Below, piece after piece: positions 56,349 to 64,000 of a stretch of DNA of 64,000 nt (the first letter of the stretch is position 1; every line of letters begins with the position of its first letter). This DNA is from Micromonosporaceae bacterium KJ-029 (lineage in GTDB: Bacteria; Actinomycetota; Actinomycetes; Mycobacteriales; Micromonosporaceae), in contig BIFP01000008.1 of assembly GCA_005402585.1 (NCBI GenBank), forward strand, positions 620,001-684,000, in the 5' to 3' direction. The notes below the pieces were generated by a model that made no database searches, was not told where the DNA came from, and saw only the letters and a list, made by a program, of their open reading frames with translations. The position numbers and the translations under genes are program-made.

Positions 56349-57770
56349 ATGACCGGAACCGTCCTCCCGCGGCACGCGCCGACGCCGCACCGGCGCACCC
56401 GGCACCGGGGCGACCTGGTCGTGCTCGGGGTCGAGGCGGTGCTGCTGGCCGCCGCGGTGGGGGTCGGGGCGCTGTTGAACCACCGGGGAGCGGGCCTCTA
56501 CGCCGACGCGGCACCGCTGTACGCCACCTGGTCGCCACACGTCGGCTGGGGCACCCCGGCCGCCGTACTGATCGCCGCCGCCGTCGTCGGGCCGGGAGGA
56601 CGCTGGGCACGGACCGCCCGGCGGGGTCCCCTGCTGGCCGCCTCGTGGCTCACGGCGGTGGCCTGGACGCTGTCGCTGGCCCTCGTGGACGGCTGGTCGA
56701 CCGGGTTGACCGGACGCCTCACCGTGCAGGCCGAGTACCTGCACGAGGTACCGGGAGTCACCGACATCGCCGGCATGCTCGCCGGCTTCGCCGACCGGAT
56801 CCTCGATTTCCAGCCGGACTCCTGGTCCACCCACACCGCCGGTCATCCGCCGGGCGCGCTGCTGCTCTTCGTCTGGCTCGACCGGATCGGTCTCGGCGGC
56901 GGCACCGCAGGGGCCCTGGCCTGCGTCCTGGTCGGTGCGTCGGTCGCGGTCTGGGTGCCGCTCACCCTCTGGCGGCTGAACGCGCCGGCCGCGGCTCGGG
57001 CCGTGTTGCCGTTCCTGGTGCTGCTGCCGGGCGCGGTCTGGGTGGGTGCCTCCGGTGACGGCATCTTCGCCGGCCTGGTCGCCGCCGGGCTGGCCCTGCT
57101 GGCGGCACGGCGGCTGACCGGGGTCCTCGCCGGGGGCCTGCTGCTCGGCTACGCGCTGTTCCTGTCGTACGGGTTCGTGCTGGTCGCGCCGCTCGCCCTG
57201 GCCGTGCTGGCGCTGCGCCGCAGGCGACGCCTCGCCGCGCTGCTCGTCGGCGCGGCCGGGGTCGTCGCGGTGGCCGCCGCGTTCAGCCTGGCCGGCTTCC
57301 ACTGGTGGGAGGGGTACGCGCGGGTGATCGAGCGCTACTACCAGGGCTGGGCGGCCGAGCGCCCGTACGGGTACTGGGTCTGGGCGAACCTGGCCGCGCT
57401 GCTGCTCTCGGCCGGTCCGGTGGTGGGCCCGGCACTGCGCCGCGCCCTGGTCGCCGCCCACCCGAGACGGCAGGCCCCGACGGCGCACCGACTCGACGAC
57501 GCACCGTCGCGGTCGTCGCTGGGGCGACTGGTCCAGTGGGTCCACCGGCTCGGTCCGGCGGTTCTGCTCCCGGCCGCCGCCGCACTGGCCGTGGTCGTGG
57601 CGGACCTGTCCGGGATGAGCAAGGCGGAGGTGGAACGCATCTGGCTGCCGTTCACGGTCTGGTTGCTCGTCGCCACCGCGTACCTTCCGGAGCCGACCCG
57701 CCGCTGGTGGCTCACCGGGCAGGTACTCACCGCCCTCGCCGTCAACCACCTGCTCCTCACCGTCTCCTGA
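56349..57770 (+). CDS. Polytopic membrane protein, GT-C glycosyltransferase-like
   Basis: A 473-residue membrane protein with about eleven to twelve helices. The first external loop contains EYLHEVPGVTDIAGMLAGFADRIL and a STHTAGHPPGALLLFVWL segment with acidic and His residues where GT-C enzymes bind dolichol- or polyprenyl-phosphate sugars. A late ERIWLPF segment resembles the conserved region of ArnT/PMT-like proteins. No motif proves activity. It is divergent from the two glycosyltransferase genes (141 bp) and is flanked by an epimerase gene, which supports a role in building a surface glycan. Confidence 0.7.
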   Translation: MTGTVLPRHAPTPHRRTRHRGDLVVLGVEAVLLAAAVGVGALLNHRGAGLYADAAPLYATWSPHVGWGTPAAVLIAAAVVGPGGRWARTARRGPLLAASWLTAVAWTLSLALVDGWSTGLTGRLTVQAEYLHEVPGVTDIAGMLAGFADRILDFQPDSWSTHTAGHPPGALLLFVWLDRIGLGGGTAGALACVLVGASVAVWVPLTLWRLNAPAAARAVLPFLVLLPGAVWVGASGDGIFAGLVAAGLALLAARRLTGVLAGGLLLGYALFLSYGFVLVAPLALAVLALRRRRRLAALLVGAAGVVAVAAAFSLAGFHWWEGYARVIERYYQGWAAERPYGYWVWANLAALLLSAGPVVGPALRRALVAAHPRRQAPTAHRLDDAPSRSSLGRLVQWVHRLGPAVLLPAAAALAVVVADLSGMSKAEVERIWLPFTVWLLVATAYLPEPTRRWWLTGQVLTALAVNHLLLTVS

Positions 57771-57823
57771 CCGACGCCCGACCGGCAGTCACGGCCGGAA
57801 TCCGGGAGCCGCCGGTTGCGGTG

Positions 57824-58885
57824 TCAGACGGTCACGGCGGCGGACTCCCGCAGCGGGTCGGTGGCGAAGGCGGTCACCCCTTCGACGAAGCCGACCCGCG
57901 CGGTGTAACCGAGACGCTCGGCGGCGCGGCGCGGATCGGCGGTCACATGCCGCACGTCGGTCGCCCGCGCGCCACCGACCACCAGCGGCTGCGGGCCACC
58001 CATCGCCGCCGCGAGCGCGGTGGCCAGCTCCCCGACCGTGTGCGGCTCGCCGGAACAGACGTTGACCGGGACCATGCCTTCCGGGGCAGCTGCGGTCAGC
58101 GCCAGCAGGTTGGCCCGGGCGACATCGGTGACGTGCACGAAGTCGCGCAGTTGCCGGCCGTCCTCGTACACCCGGGGTGTCTGCCCGGCGGCCAGGGCGG
58201 AGCGGAAGATCGACGCCACCCCGGCGTACGGGGTGTCGCGGGGCATCCGGGGGCCGTAGACGTTGTGGTAGCGCAGCGCCCATCCTCCGCCGCCGGTCTG
58301 CCGGGCCCAGGCCGCGGCCAGGTGTTCCTGGGCGAGCTTGCTCGCCGCGTAGGTGCTGCGCGGGTCCGCCGGGGCGTCCTCGGGGACGGGCTGCGGCACC
58401 AGCGCCCGGCCACACCCCGGGCAGGTGGGGTCGTACCGCTGGGCGGCCAGGTCGGCGGCGGAGCGCGGAAGTGGCCGGACCACGCCGTGCCGGCCGCACC
58501 GGTAGCGCCCCTCCCCGTACACGACCATCGAGCTGGCCAGGACCAGGCGGGCAACCCCGGCCCGGTGCATGGCGGCCAGCAGCACCGCCGTGCCGTGGTC
58601 GTTGTGGCTCGCGTACTCCGGGGCGTCGGTCGGGTCCGTCCCGTGGCCGACCATGGCCGCCTGGTGGCAGACCGCGTCCACCCCGTCCAGCAGCCGGTCG
58701 AGCAGGGACGCGTCGCGGACGTCGCCGACCACCGGGGCGTGCCGGCGGGACCAGGCCGGCAGTCCGCCCCCGTGTGCCTGCGGCAGCAGCGCGTCTACGC
58801 AGCGCACGTCGTGCCCCTTGGCGACCAGCAGATCGGCGATGTGCGACCCGATGAAACCGGCCGCGCCGGTGACCAGTACCCGCAT
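57824..58885 (-). CDS. NAD-dependent nucleotide-sugar epimerase with Cys/His insertion
   Basis: A 353-residue extended SDR enzyme of the GalE/RmlB class: VTGAAGFIGSHIADLL (6-21), DALLPQ after the second strand, CHQAAMVG, SSMVVYG with the catalytic Ser, and YAASK (179-183) with Tyr and Lys. Between SSMVVYG and YAASK is an unusual insertion holding C130, H133, C155 and C158 (YRCGRH and CPGCGR), which looks like a zinc site. The ATG at 58885 gives the standard N-terminus. It probably makes a modified NDP-sugar for the neighbouring glycosyltransferases. Confidence 0.88.
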   Translation of the reverse strand: MRVLVTGAAGFIGSHIADLLVAKGHDVRCVDALLPQAHGGGLPAWSRRHAPVVGDVRDASLLDRLLDGVDAVCHQAAMVGHGTDPTDAPEYASHNDHGTAVLLAAMHRAGVARLVLASSMVVYGEGRYRCGRHGVVRPLPRSAADLAAQRYDPTCPGCGRALVPQPVPEDAPADPRSTYAASKLAQEHLAAAWARQTGGGGWALRYHNVYGPRMPRDTPYAGVASIFRSALAAGQTPRVYEDGRQLRDFVHVTDVARANLLALTAAAPEGMVPVNVCSGEPHTVGELATALAAAMGGPQPLVVGGARATDVRHVTADPRRAAERLGYTARVGFVEGVTAFATDPLRESAAVTV

Positions 58886-58976
58886 TCCCGTCACGCTAGG
58901 CCAGCCCATCCGACCATTTTCCCGATATGGCCGATTCGAGCCGGTGGGCTGGAACGTTGAGCCCTACCGGAAGCGG

Positions 58977-60380
58977 ATGGCCCGACCACCCATCCACTGG
59001 AGAAGCGACAGGAGACCGACTATCACTGGTCGAGATCCCACCCTGGCCGGGCGGGGGACATCCCGGGAGGCGACGGCGTTCCCCCGGCGGCTGTGGCGCG
59101 CGCTGGAGCGGCATCCCCCGCCCGGCGCCCTGGCGATCGGCCGCCGCTGGCGCAGTCCGCTGCGCGGGCCCTGGCTGACGTCGGTCTTCGGGCTGGTCCT
59201 GCTGATCGGCCTGCCACTCGTGATCATCACCGGGTTGCTCGACTACGCCGCCTACGGGCCCCAGTTCGGTCAGGCGCTCCCCCGGAACGTGGGCTGGCTG
59301 CGGCTACCGCCGTTCGAGTGGCCCACCCGACCGGCCTGGCTGTTCCGAGTCAGCCAGGGGCTGCACGTGATCCTCGGGATCGTCCTCATCCCCGTGGTGC
59401 TGGCCAAACTCTGGTCGGTGATCCCCAAGCTGTTCGCCTGGCCACCGGCCCGGTCAGCGGCACAACTGCTGGAACGGCTCTCGCTGCTGCTGCTGGTCGG
59501 CGGCATCCTGTTCCAGATCGCCACCGGCCTGCTCAACACCCAGTACGCCTACCTGTTCGGCTTCGACTTCTACACCGCGCACTACTTCGGCGCCTGGGTG
59601 TTCACCGCCGCGTTCGTCACCCACGTCGCCCTGAAACTGCCCCGCATGATCTCGGCCCTGCGCTCCCGCCCGTTCCGCACCGAGTTCCGGCGGGGAGCCG
59701 CCGTCACCGGGCCCGAGCCGCCGGACCCCGACGGCCTTGTCGCCCCCCGCCCCGGCCCGGCAACCGTCAGCCGGCGCGGCGCGTTGACCCTGGTGGGAGG
59801 GCTATCCCTGCTCCTCGGCGGGTTGACCGTCGGACAGACCATGGACGGTCCGCTGCGCCGCACCGCGCTACTGATGCCGCGCGGCCGGCAGCCGGGTACC
59901 GGGCCGAACGGCTTCCCCGTCAACCGGTCCGCCGCCGCGGCCGGCGTCACCGAGGAACGGACCGGTCCAGGCTGGCGGCTCACCCTCACCGCCGCCGGCC
60001 GGACGGTCACTCTCGATCGGCAACAACTGCTCGCCCTGCCCCAGCACACCGCGACCCTGCCCATCGCCTGCGTCGAGGGCTGGTCGACCTCGCAGACCTG
60101 GACCGGCGTACGGCTGCGCGACCTGGCCGCCCTCGCCGGCGCCGGGCAACCGGCGTCGGCACTGGTGCGTTCGCTGGAACGAACCGGCCTGTTCAACCAG
60201 GCACAGTTGCAGTCCAACCAGATCCTGGACCGGGACTCCCTGCTGGCGCTCAAGGTCAACGGCACCGACCTGGCCCTCGACCACGGCTACCCGGCCCGGA
60301 TCATCGTGCCCGCCCTGCCCGGGGTGCACTGCACCAAGTGGGTCGCCACCATCGATTTCCGGGACACCGCCGGTGGCTGA
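58977..60380 (+). CDS. Cytochrome b / sulfite-oxidase-fold molybdopterin oxidoreductase fusion
   Basis: A 467-residue protein. Residues about 62-240 hold four membrane helices of a cytochrome b561-like domain with candidate heme histidines H130, H202 and H216. A twin-arginine-like SRRGALTLVGG then leads into a sulfite-oxidase-fold domain (about 310-467). C365 in LPIACVEGWS is the expected molybdenum ligand, and YPARIIVPALPGVHCTKWV is the late family segment. The molybdenum domain should face outward and exchange electrons with the membrane quinone pool through the heme part. The last 8 bp overlap the next gene. Substrate unknown. Confidence 0.85.
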   Translation: MARPPIHWRSDRRPTITGRDPTLAGRGTSREATAFPRRLWRALERHPPPGALAIGRRWRSPLRGPWLTSVFGLVLLIGLPLVIITGLLDYAAYGPQFGQALPRNVGWLRLPPFEWPTRPAWLFRVSQGLHVILGIVLIPVVLAKLWSVIPKLFAWPPARSAAQLLERLSLLLLVGGILFQIATGLLNTQYAYLFGFDFYTAHYFGAWVFTAAFVTHVALKLPRMISALRSRPFRTEFRRGAAVTGPEPPDPDGLVAPRPGPATVSRRGALTLVGGLSLLLGGLTVGQTMDGPLRRTALLMPRGRQPGTGPNGFPVNRSAAAAGVTEERTGPGWRLTLTAAGRTVTLDRQQLLALPQHTATLPIACVEGWSTSQTWTGVRLRDLAALAGAGQPASALVRSLERTGLFNQAQLQSNQILDRDSLLALKVNGTDLALDHGYPARIIVPALPGVHCTKWVATIDFRDTAGG

Positions 60381-60858
60381 GTCACCCGGCCGGCTGTCCA
60401 CCGGCTACGGAGCCGGGCCGCTGCACCTGGTCGTCACCGTGGGCGGCCTGGCTGTCGCCGGCTGGGTGGCACTACGGCTCGCCGGCGAACCGAACGCCGG
60501 ACGCATCCTGGTCTGGTTCGTCGGTGCGGCAATCGCCCACGACCTGGTGCTCTTTCCCCTCTACGCCGGCACCGACGCCGGACTGCGCCGGCTGCTCCGG
60601 GCGACCACCGCCACCCCGGCACCCGGCCGTGTCCGGATCCTCAACCACATCCGGGTCCCCGCCCTCGCCGCCGGGCTGACGTTCCTTGTCTACCTGCCCG
60701 GCATCCTGGGGCTCGGGAAGGTCACCTACCAGGCGGCCACCGGTCAGCATCGGCGGCAACTCCTCGGTGATTGGCTCGTCCTCGTCGCCGTCCTGTTCGC
60801 CGCCAGCGGACTGGCGTACGCGGTCCGGGCCGCCCGCCGGACCCGGCGACGAACCTAG
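60373..60858 (+). CDS. Small integral membrane protein downstream of the molybdoenzyme
   Basis: A 161-residue membrane protein with about four helices and a basic C-terminus, not matching a named family I can recognise. The GTG at 60373 overlaps the molybdoenzyme gene by eight bases, so expression is coupled. Histidines at membrane edges (LVVTVGG, AAIAHDLVLFPLY, LNHIRVPALAAG) could bind heme or support the partner, but this is only inference. It ends 47 bp before the alcohol dehydrogenase gene. Confidence 0.75.
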   Translation: MAESPGRLSTGYGAGPLHLVVTVGGLAVAGWVALRLAGEPNAGRILVWFVGAAIAHDLVLFPLYAGTDAGLRRLLRATTATPAPGRVRILNHIRVPALAAGLTFLVYLPGILGLGKVTYQAATGQHRRQLLGDWLVLVAVLFAASGLAYAVRAARRTRRRT

Positions 60859-60905
60859 GGCCTGGGTCGTAGTCAGTCCGCCTCCGGCGTGCCAGGATGC
60901 GGCGC

Positions 60906-61958
60906 ATGCGTGCCGTGATCTTCGACGAGTTCGGTGCCCGACCGCAGGTCCGCGACCTCCCGGACCCGGTGCCGCCGCCCGGTGGCGCGGTGGTCCGGGT
61001 CGAGGCGACCGGGTTGTGCCGCAGCGACTGGCACGGTTGGCAGGGCCACGATCCCGACATCAGCCTGCCGCACGTCCCTGGGCACGAGTTCGCCGGTGTC
61101 GTCACGGCGGTCGGCGCGGGCGTACGTGACTGGCGGCCCGGCGACCGGGTCACCGCGCCCTTCGTCTGCGCCTGTGGGCGGTGCCCGGCCTGCCTCGCCG
61201 GCGACCAGCAGGTCTGCGAGCGGCAGACGCAACCCGGCTTCACCCACTGGGGTTCCTTCGCCGAGTACGTGGCGGTCCAGGATGCCGACGTCAACCTGGT
61301 CCGGCTCCCCGACGACCTGGACCATCCGACCGCGGCGGCGCTCGGCTGCCGCTTCGCCACGGCGTTCCGGGCCGTGGTCGCCCAGGGACGGGTGTCCGCG
61401 GGTGAGTGGGTGGCGGTGCACGGCTGCGGTGGCGTGGGACTTTCCGCGGTGATGATCGCGGCGGCGGCCGGGGCGCGGGTGGTGGCGGTCGACATCGCTC
61501 CTGGCGCGCTCGAACTCGCCAGAAGTTGTGGAGCCACCGTCTGCCTGGACGGCAGCACCCTCACCGCACCCGGCGCGGTGGCCGCCGCCGTCCGGGAGGC
61601 CACCGGCGGCGGCGCCCACCTGTCCCTCGACGCGCTGGGCAGTCACGCCACCTGCACCGCCTCCATCGAGAGCCTGCGGCGGCGCGGACGGCACGTGCAG
61701 GTGGGGCTCCTCCCCGCCGCCCAGGGCCGCCCGGCTCTGCCGATGGAACTCGTGATCGCGTACGAGCTGGAGCTACGCGGCAGTCACGGCATGGCCGCGC
61801 ACGCCTATCCGGAGCTGCTCCGGCTGGTCACCGCTGGCGTCCTGCGCCCCGCCGAGCTGATCACCCGCACCATCGGCCTCGCCGAGGTGCCCGAAGCGTT
61901 GACCACAATGGACCGACCGGCGTCCGGCGGGATGTGTCTCATCACTCCGGGCCAATAG
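60906..61958 (+). CDS. Zinc-dependent alcohol dehydrogenase (MDR family)
   Basis: A 350-residue cytoplasmic oxidoreductase of the medium-chain zinc type. Catalytic-zinc ligands are C38 ([11 protein letters not shown]) and H60-E61 (PGHEFAG), and the four structural cysteines are in [17 protein letters not shown]. The coenzyme motif is [18 protein letters not shown] 60906 matches the usual start of homologues; another ATG lies at 60897. It uses NAD(P) to oxidise an alcohol or polyol. It has no obvious partner, and the purine nucleosidase-like gene follows 40 bp downstream. Confidence 0.93.
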   Translation: MRAVIFDEFGARPQVRDLPDPVPPPGGAVVRVEATGLCRSDWHGWQGHDPDISLPHVPGHEFAGVVTAVGAGVRDWRPGDRVTAPFVCACGRCPACLAGDQQVCERQTQPGFTHWGSFAEYVAVQDADVNLVRLPDDLDHPTAAALGCRFATAFRAVVAQGRVSAGEWVAVHGCGGVGLSAVMIAAAAGARVVAVDIAPGALELARSCGATVCLDGSTLTAPGAVAAAVREATGGGAHLSLDALGSHATCTASIESLRRRGRHVQVGLLPAAQGRPALPMELVIAYELELRGSHGMAAHAYPELLRLVTAGVLRPAELITRTIGLAEVPEALTTMDRPASGGMCLITPGQ

Positions 61959-61998
61959 CCGGCGGCCGCTGTTTGCCGGTCACGGCTACCATCGCCCG

Positions 61999-62568
61999 GT
62001 GGATCTTCGAGGAACGATCAGCCCGGACCGCCCCCTCCTCGTCCTAGCTCTCGCCGAAGAGGCCGCCCACCTCGATTCGGACCTTCCGGTGCTGCTCACC
62101 GGGATGGGAAAGGTCAACGCCGCGGCCGCCCTCGCGGCGACGCTGGCCCGAGTCCCGCTGCCGTCGGCGGTGGTCAACCTCGGCACGGCCGGGGCGCTGC
62201 ACTCCGGCTGGACCGGTACCCACGAGGTGGGCAGCGTCGTGCAGCACGATCTGGACACGGAGTTCCTCCGGCGGCTGACCGGGCAGACCGTCGGGGCTCC
62301 GCTGGCCCTGGCCGGTGACGGTCCGGTGCTGGCCACCGGCGACCAGTTCATCGCCGACGACGACGTACGCGCCGGGCTGGCCGCGCACGCCCAACTGGTG
62401 GACATGGAGGGCTACGCCCTCGCCTCCACGGCCCTGCGGTTCGGCGTACCGGCTCGCCTGATCAAACATGTCAGCGACGAGGCCGGGACCGGAGCGGACC
62501 GCACCTGGAAGGAGTCGATGGACGACTGCGCCCGGGTCCTCGCCCGGTGGGTCCGGGATCATCTCTGA
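61999..62568 (+). CDS. Nucleoside phosphorylase/nucleosidase-family protein (MTAN-like)
   Basis: A 189-residue member of the PNP_UDP_1 superfamily. Visible features are LLTGMGKVNAAAAL (ligand glycine loop), VVNLGTAGAL and LVDMEGYALAST, which holds the substrate-binding Met-Glu pair of 5'-methylthioadenosine/S-adenosylhomocysteine nucleosidases, followed by ARLIKHVSDEA with the catalytic Asp region. It is shorter than E. coli MTAN (232 residues), mainly at the N-terminus. The start is GTG 61999. It may salvage a nucleoside or futalosine-type compound. Confidence 0.87.
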   Translation: MDLRGTISPDRPLLVLALAEEAAHLDSDLPVLLTGMGKVNAAAALAATLARVPLPSAVVNLGTAGALHSGWTGTHEVGSVVQHDLDTEFLRRLTGQTVGAPLALAGDGPVLATGDQFIADDDVRAGLAAHAQLVDMEGYALASTALRFGVPARLIKHVSDEAGTGADRTWKESMDDCARVLARWVRDHL

Positions 62569-62601
62569 CGCCGCCCCACGCTCAGCAAGCGGTCCGGCCG
62601 G

Positions 62602-63075
62602 CTACTGAACCGCCATCCGGCGGGTCAGTTCGGCCGCCCGGTACGACGCGACCTGGCGCGCCTGCGTCGCCACGAACCGCCGCAGCGGTGCCGGAGCACC
62701 GGCGGTGACCCGCTCCCGTACCCGGGTGCCGTCCGCCACGGCGGTCAGGTCCACCTCGGCGCGCAGCCACACCCGTGCGGGGCTGCACACCTCGCTGACC
62801 AGTTGGCCGGCCGGCTCGGTCGACACCATCCGTACCCGGATGTGGTTGTCCCACCGCAGCGGCCCGGCCAGCCGGAACCGCTCGACTGCGACATAGTTCG
62901 TGACCGCGCGACCGGCGTCGTCGTGCCCGGTCCGTACGTCGTGGACCGCCACGACCAGCGGCGACAAGCCGATGTAGCTGTACGGGTCGGTCAGGTGGCG
63001 GTACACCGTCTCCGGCGAGGCCGCGACGACGCAGGTCGTCTCGAACGCGATCGACGCCTTCCGGTCCCTGTCCAC
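62602..63075 (-). CDS. SRPBCC (START/Bet v1-like) family protein
   Basis: A 157-residue protein of the polyketide cyclase/START superfamily: SIAFETTCVVAASPETVYRHLTDPYSYIGLSPLVVAV forms the first strand and two helices of the helix-grip fold, and LRRFVATQARQVASYRAAELTRRM the long final helix that closes the ligand cavity. Such proteins bind hydrophobic ligands or act as cyclases, but no catalytic residue can be named. The start is GTG 63075. It stands between a nucleosidase gene and a two-component system without clear partner. Confidence 0.86.
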   Translation of the reverse strand: MDRDRKASIAFETTCVVAASPETVYRHLTDPYSYIGLSPLVVAVHDVRTGHDDAGRAVTNYVAVERFRLAGPLRWDNHIRVRMVSTEPAGQLVSEVCSPARVWLRAEVDLTAVADGTRVRERVTAGAPAPLRRFVATQARQVASYRAAELTRRMAVQ

Positions 63076-63164
63076 GCCTCATCCTGTCACGCCGGCGGCC
63101 CCGGGCCGAGGGCCCGTTTCCCGGTCTCGGGTGGCGGTGTTCCCCGCGCACCCACGCCGTCGCG

Positions 63165-63809
63165 TCAGTCCAGGATGCCCTCGTGCAGTGCGCGGAGCAC
63201 CGCGTTCGTCCGGTCCCGCGCGCCGAGCTTGGGCAGGATCGTGGAGACGTGGTTCTTGACGGTTCCTTCCGCCAGGAAGAGGACCTCCGCGATCTCGCGG
63301 TTGCTGTACCCGTGCGCCACGAGACGCAGCACCTCCCGTTCCCGTTCGGTGAGGCTCTGCACGGGCGGCGCCTCCGGTCCGGCCGGCGACGGCCCGGAAC
63401 GGATCGCCCGGAGCATCCGGTCGGTGATCGACGGTGCGATGAGGGTGCCGCCCTCGGCGAGCGTACGGATGGCCCGGGTGAGCCGCTCCAGCGTCACGTC
63501 CTTGAGCAGGTAACCACGTGCTCCCGCGCGGAGGGCGGCGAGCACGAGCGCGTCGTCGTCGAAGGTGGTCAGTACGAGCACCGGGACGTCGACGTTCTGT
63601 GCGCGAAGCCGTTCGAGCATCCAGATCCCGTCGAACCGGGGCATCCGCAGGTCGAGCAGGATCACGTCGGGTGCGGTTTCGGCGACGACCGCGAGGGCGG
63701 CCCGCCCGTCGTCGGCCTCGCCGACCACGTCGATCTCGGCGACCTCCAGCAGCCCCCGGATGCCCTGCCGGATGAGGGTCTGGTCGTCGACGACCACCAC
63801 CCGGGTCAC
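63165..63809 (-). CDS. NarL/FixJ-type response regulator
   Basis: A 214-residue transcription factor. The receiver domain has D9-D10 (VVVDDQ), the phospho-acceptor D53 (LLDLRMP), T in VLTTFDD and the lysine in YLLKDV. A LuxR-type helix-turn-helix follows near 150-205 (LTEREREVLRLVAHGYSNREIAEVLFLAEGTVKNHVSTILPKLG). Its GTG start overlaps the sensor-kinase stop by four bases, so both are made together. Targets are unknown; these systems often govern stress or secondary metabolism in actinomycetes. Confidence 0.94.
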   Translation of the reverse strand: MTRVVVVDDQTLIRQGIRGLLEVAEIDVVGEADDGRAALAVVAETAPDVILLDLRMPRFDGIWMLERLRAQNVDVPVLVLTTFDDDALVLAALRAGARGYLLKDVTLERLTRAIRTLAEGGTLIAPSITDRMLRAIRSGPSPAGPEAPPVQSLTEREREVLRLVAHGYSNREIAEVLFLAEGTVKNHVSTILPKLGARDRTNAVLRALHEGILD

Positions 63810-64000
63810 GGCACCGGCACCCGGGCGATCACGCGAAACCCGTCACCGCCGTCGATCGCCAGCTCGCCGCCGAGGGCCTGGAACCGCTCACGGAGTCCCC
63901 GAAGTCCGTTGCCGAGCACGGGATCCGGCGCGCCGCGCCCGTCGTCCCGGGCCTCCAGCACGGTGCCTCGGGCGTCGGCGGTCACCGAGATCCACAACTC
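63806..64000 (-). CDS. Sensor histidine kinase, C-terminal end (partial)
   Basis: The last 64 codons of a histidine kinase that continues beyond the window. The HATPase region is recognisable from RDDGRGAP (G1 box) and GNGLRGLRERFQALGGEL (G2-like), ending in GFRVIARVPVP as in NarX/DesK-type (HisKA_3) kinases. The stop overlaps the response-regulator start (GTGA). The sensor part and ligand are not visible. Confidence 0.9.
   Translation of the reverse strand, partial: ELWISVTADARGTVLEARDDGRGAPDPVLGNGLRGLRERFQALGGELAIDGGDGFRVIARVPVP

Overview
The window is high-GC actinomycete DNA, most likely Micromonosporaceae (Micromonospora or a close relative). This rests on the very strong G/C bias at third codon positions, the frequent GTG and TTG starts, an actinobacterial iron box, lipoproteins with typical lipoboxes, and families common in that group. 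The assignment is inference from style, not from a marker gene. I saw no rRNA, tRNA, CRISPR array, transposase, integrase or phage gene. The DNA looks like a chromosomal arm with many small accessory operons.

Region 1-5.1 kb is a ferric-siderophore uptake operon on the minus strand: ATPase, binding lipoprotein, fused FhuB-like permease, then a siderophore-interacting reductase. A near-perfect iron box lies directly upstream of its first gene. Region 5.3-11.5 kb holds a DivIVA-type coiled-coil protein, a small CxxC protein, a large LuxR-type ATPase regulator and a DUF3558-like lipoprotein. Region 11.5-17.7 kb holds a secreted GH5 cellulase with its own promoter and flanking terminators, a YccF membrane protein, a short-chain dehydrogenase, a small barrel protein, a polysaccharide deacetylase and a lipoprotein beta-propeller. 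At 17.7-20.8 kb a 781-residue PAP2 phosphatase / kinase-like / LPG-synthase-type membrane fusion sits divergent to a DedA-like protein.

Region 22.0-26.6 kb (minus strand) looks like a metal and thiol-redox module: a tiny HMA-like ORF, a CDF metal exporter, two very short coupled ORFs, a CopD-CtaG copper fusion, a DsbA-like oxidase and a VKOR-family protein. It is followed by an intergenic region with a perfect 26-bp inverted repeat, then a TetR/SMR efflux pair preceded by a perfect 40-bp palindrome. Region 28.0-32.2 kb carries an epimerase, a lipoprotein, a flavin monooxygenase and an SBF-type transporter with a TetR-like operator. At 32.3-36.2 kb lies a MoxR ATPase / VWA-metallopeptidase-like / uncharacterised triad. 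Region 36.5-41.8 kb pairs an SCP2-like protein with two paralogous glycogen-debranching-type glycosidases and a VOC protein.

Region 43.6-54.0 kb appears to be a LacI-controlled regulon: a complete HAAT (Liv-type) ABC importer, two secreted sugar-related proteins and a Gfo/Idh/MocA oxidoreductase. The divergent LacI gene is flanked by a tandem operator that recurs (22 of 23 bases) in front of the secreted genes. Region 53.9-60.9 kb is a candidate cell-surface glycoconjugate locus: a DUF2064 glycosyltransferase fused to a methyltransferase, a GT2 glycosyltransferase, a polytopic membrane protein, a nucleotide-sugar-type epimerase with a Cys/His insertion, and a cytochrome b / sulfite-oxidase-fold fusion. 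The window closes with an alcohol dehydrogenase, a nucleoside phosphorylase, an SRPBCC protein and the start of a NarL-type two-component system.
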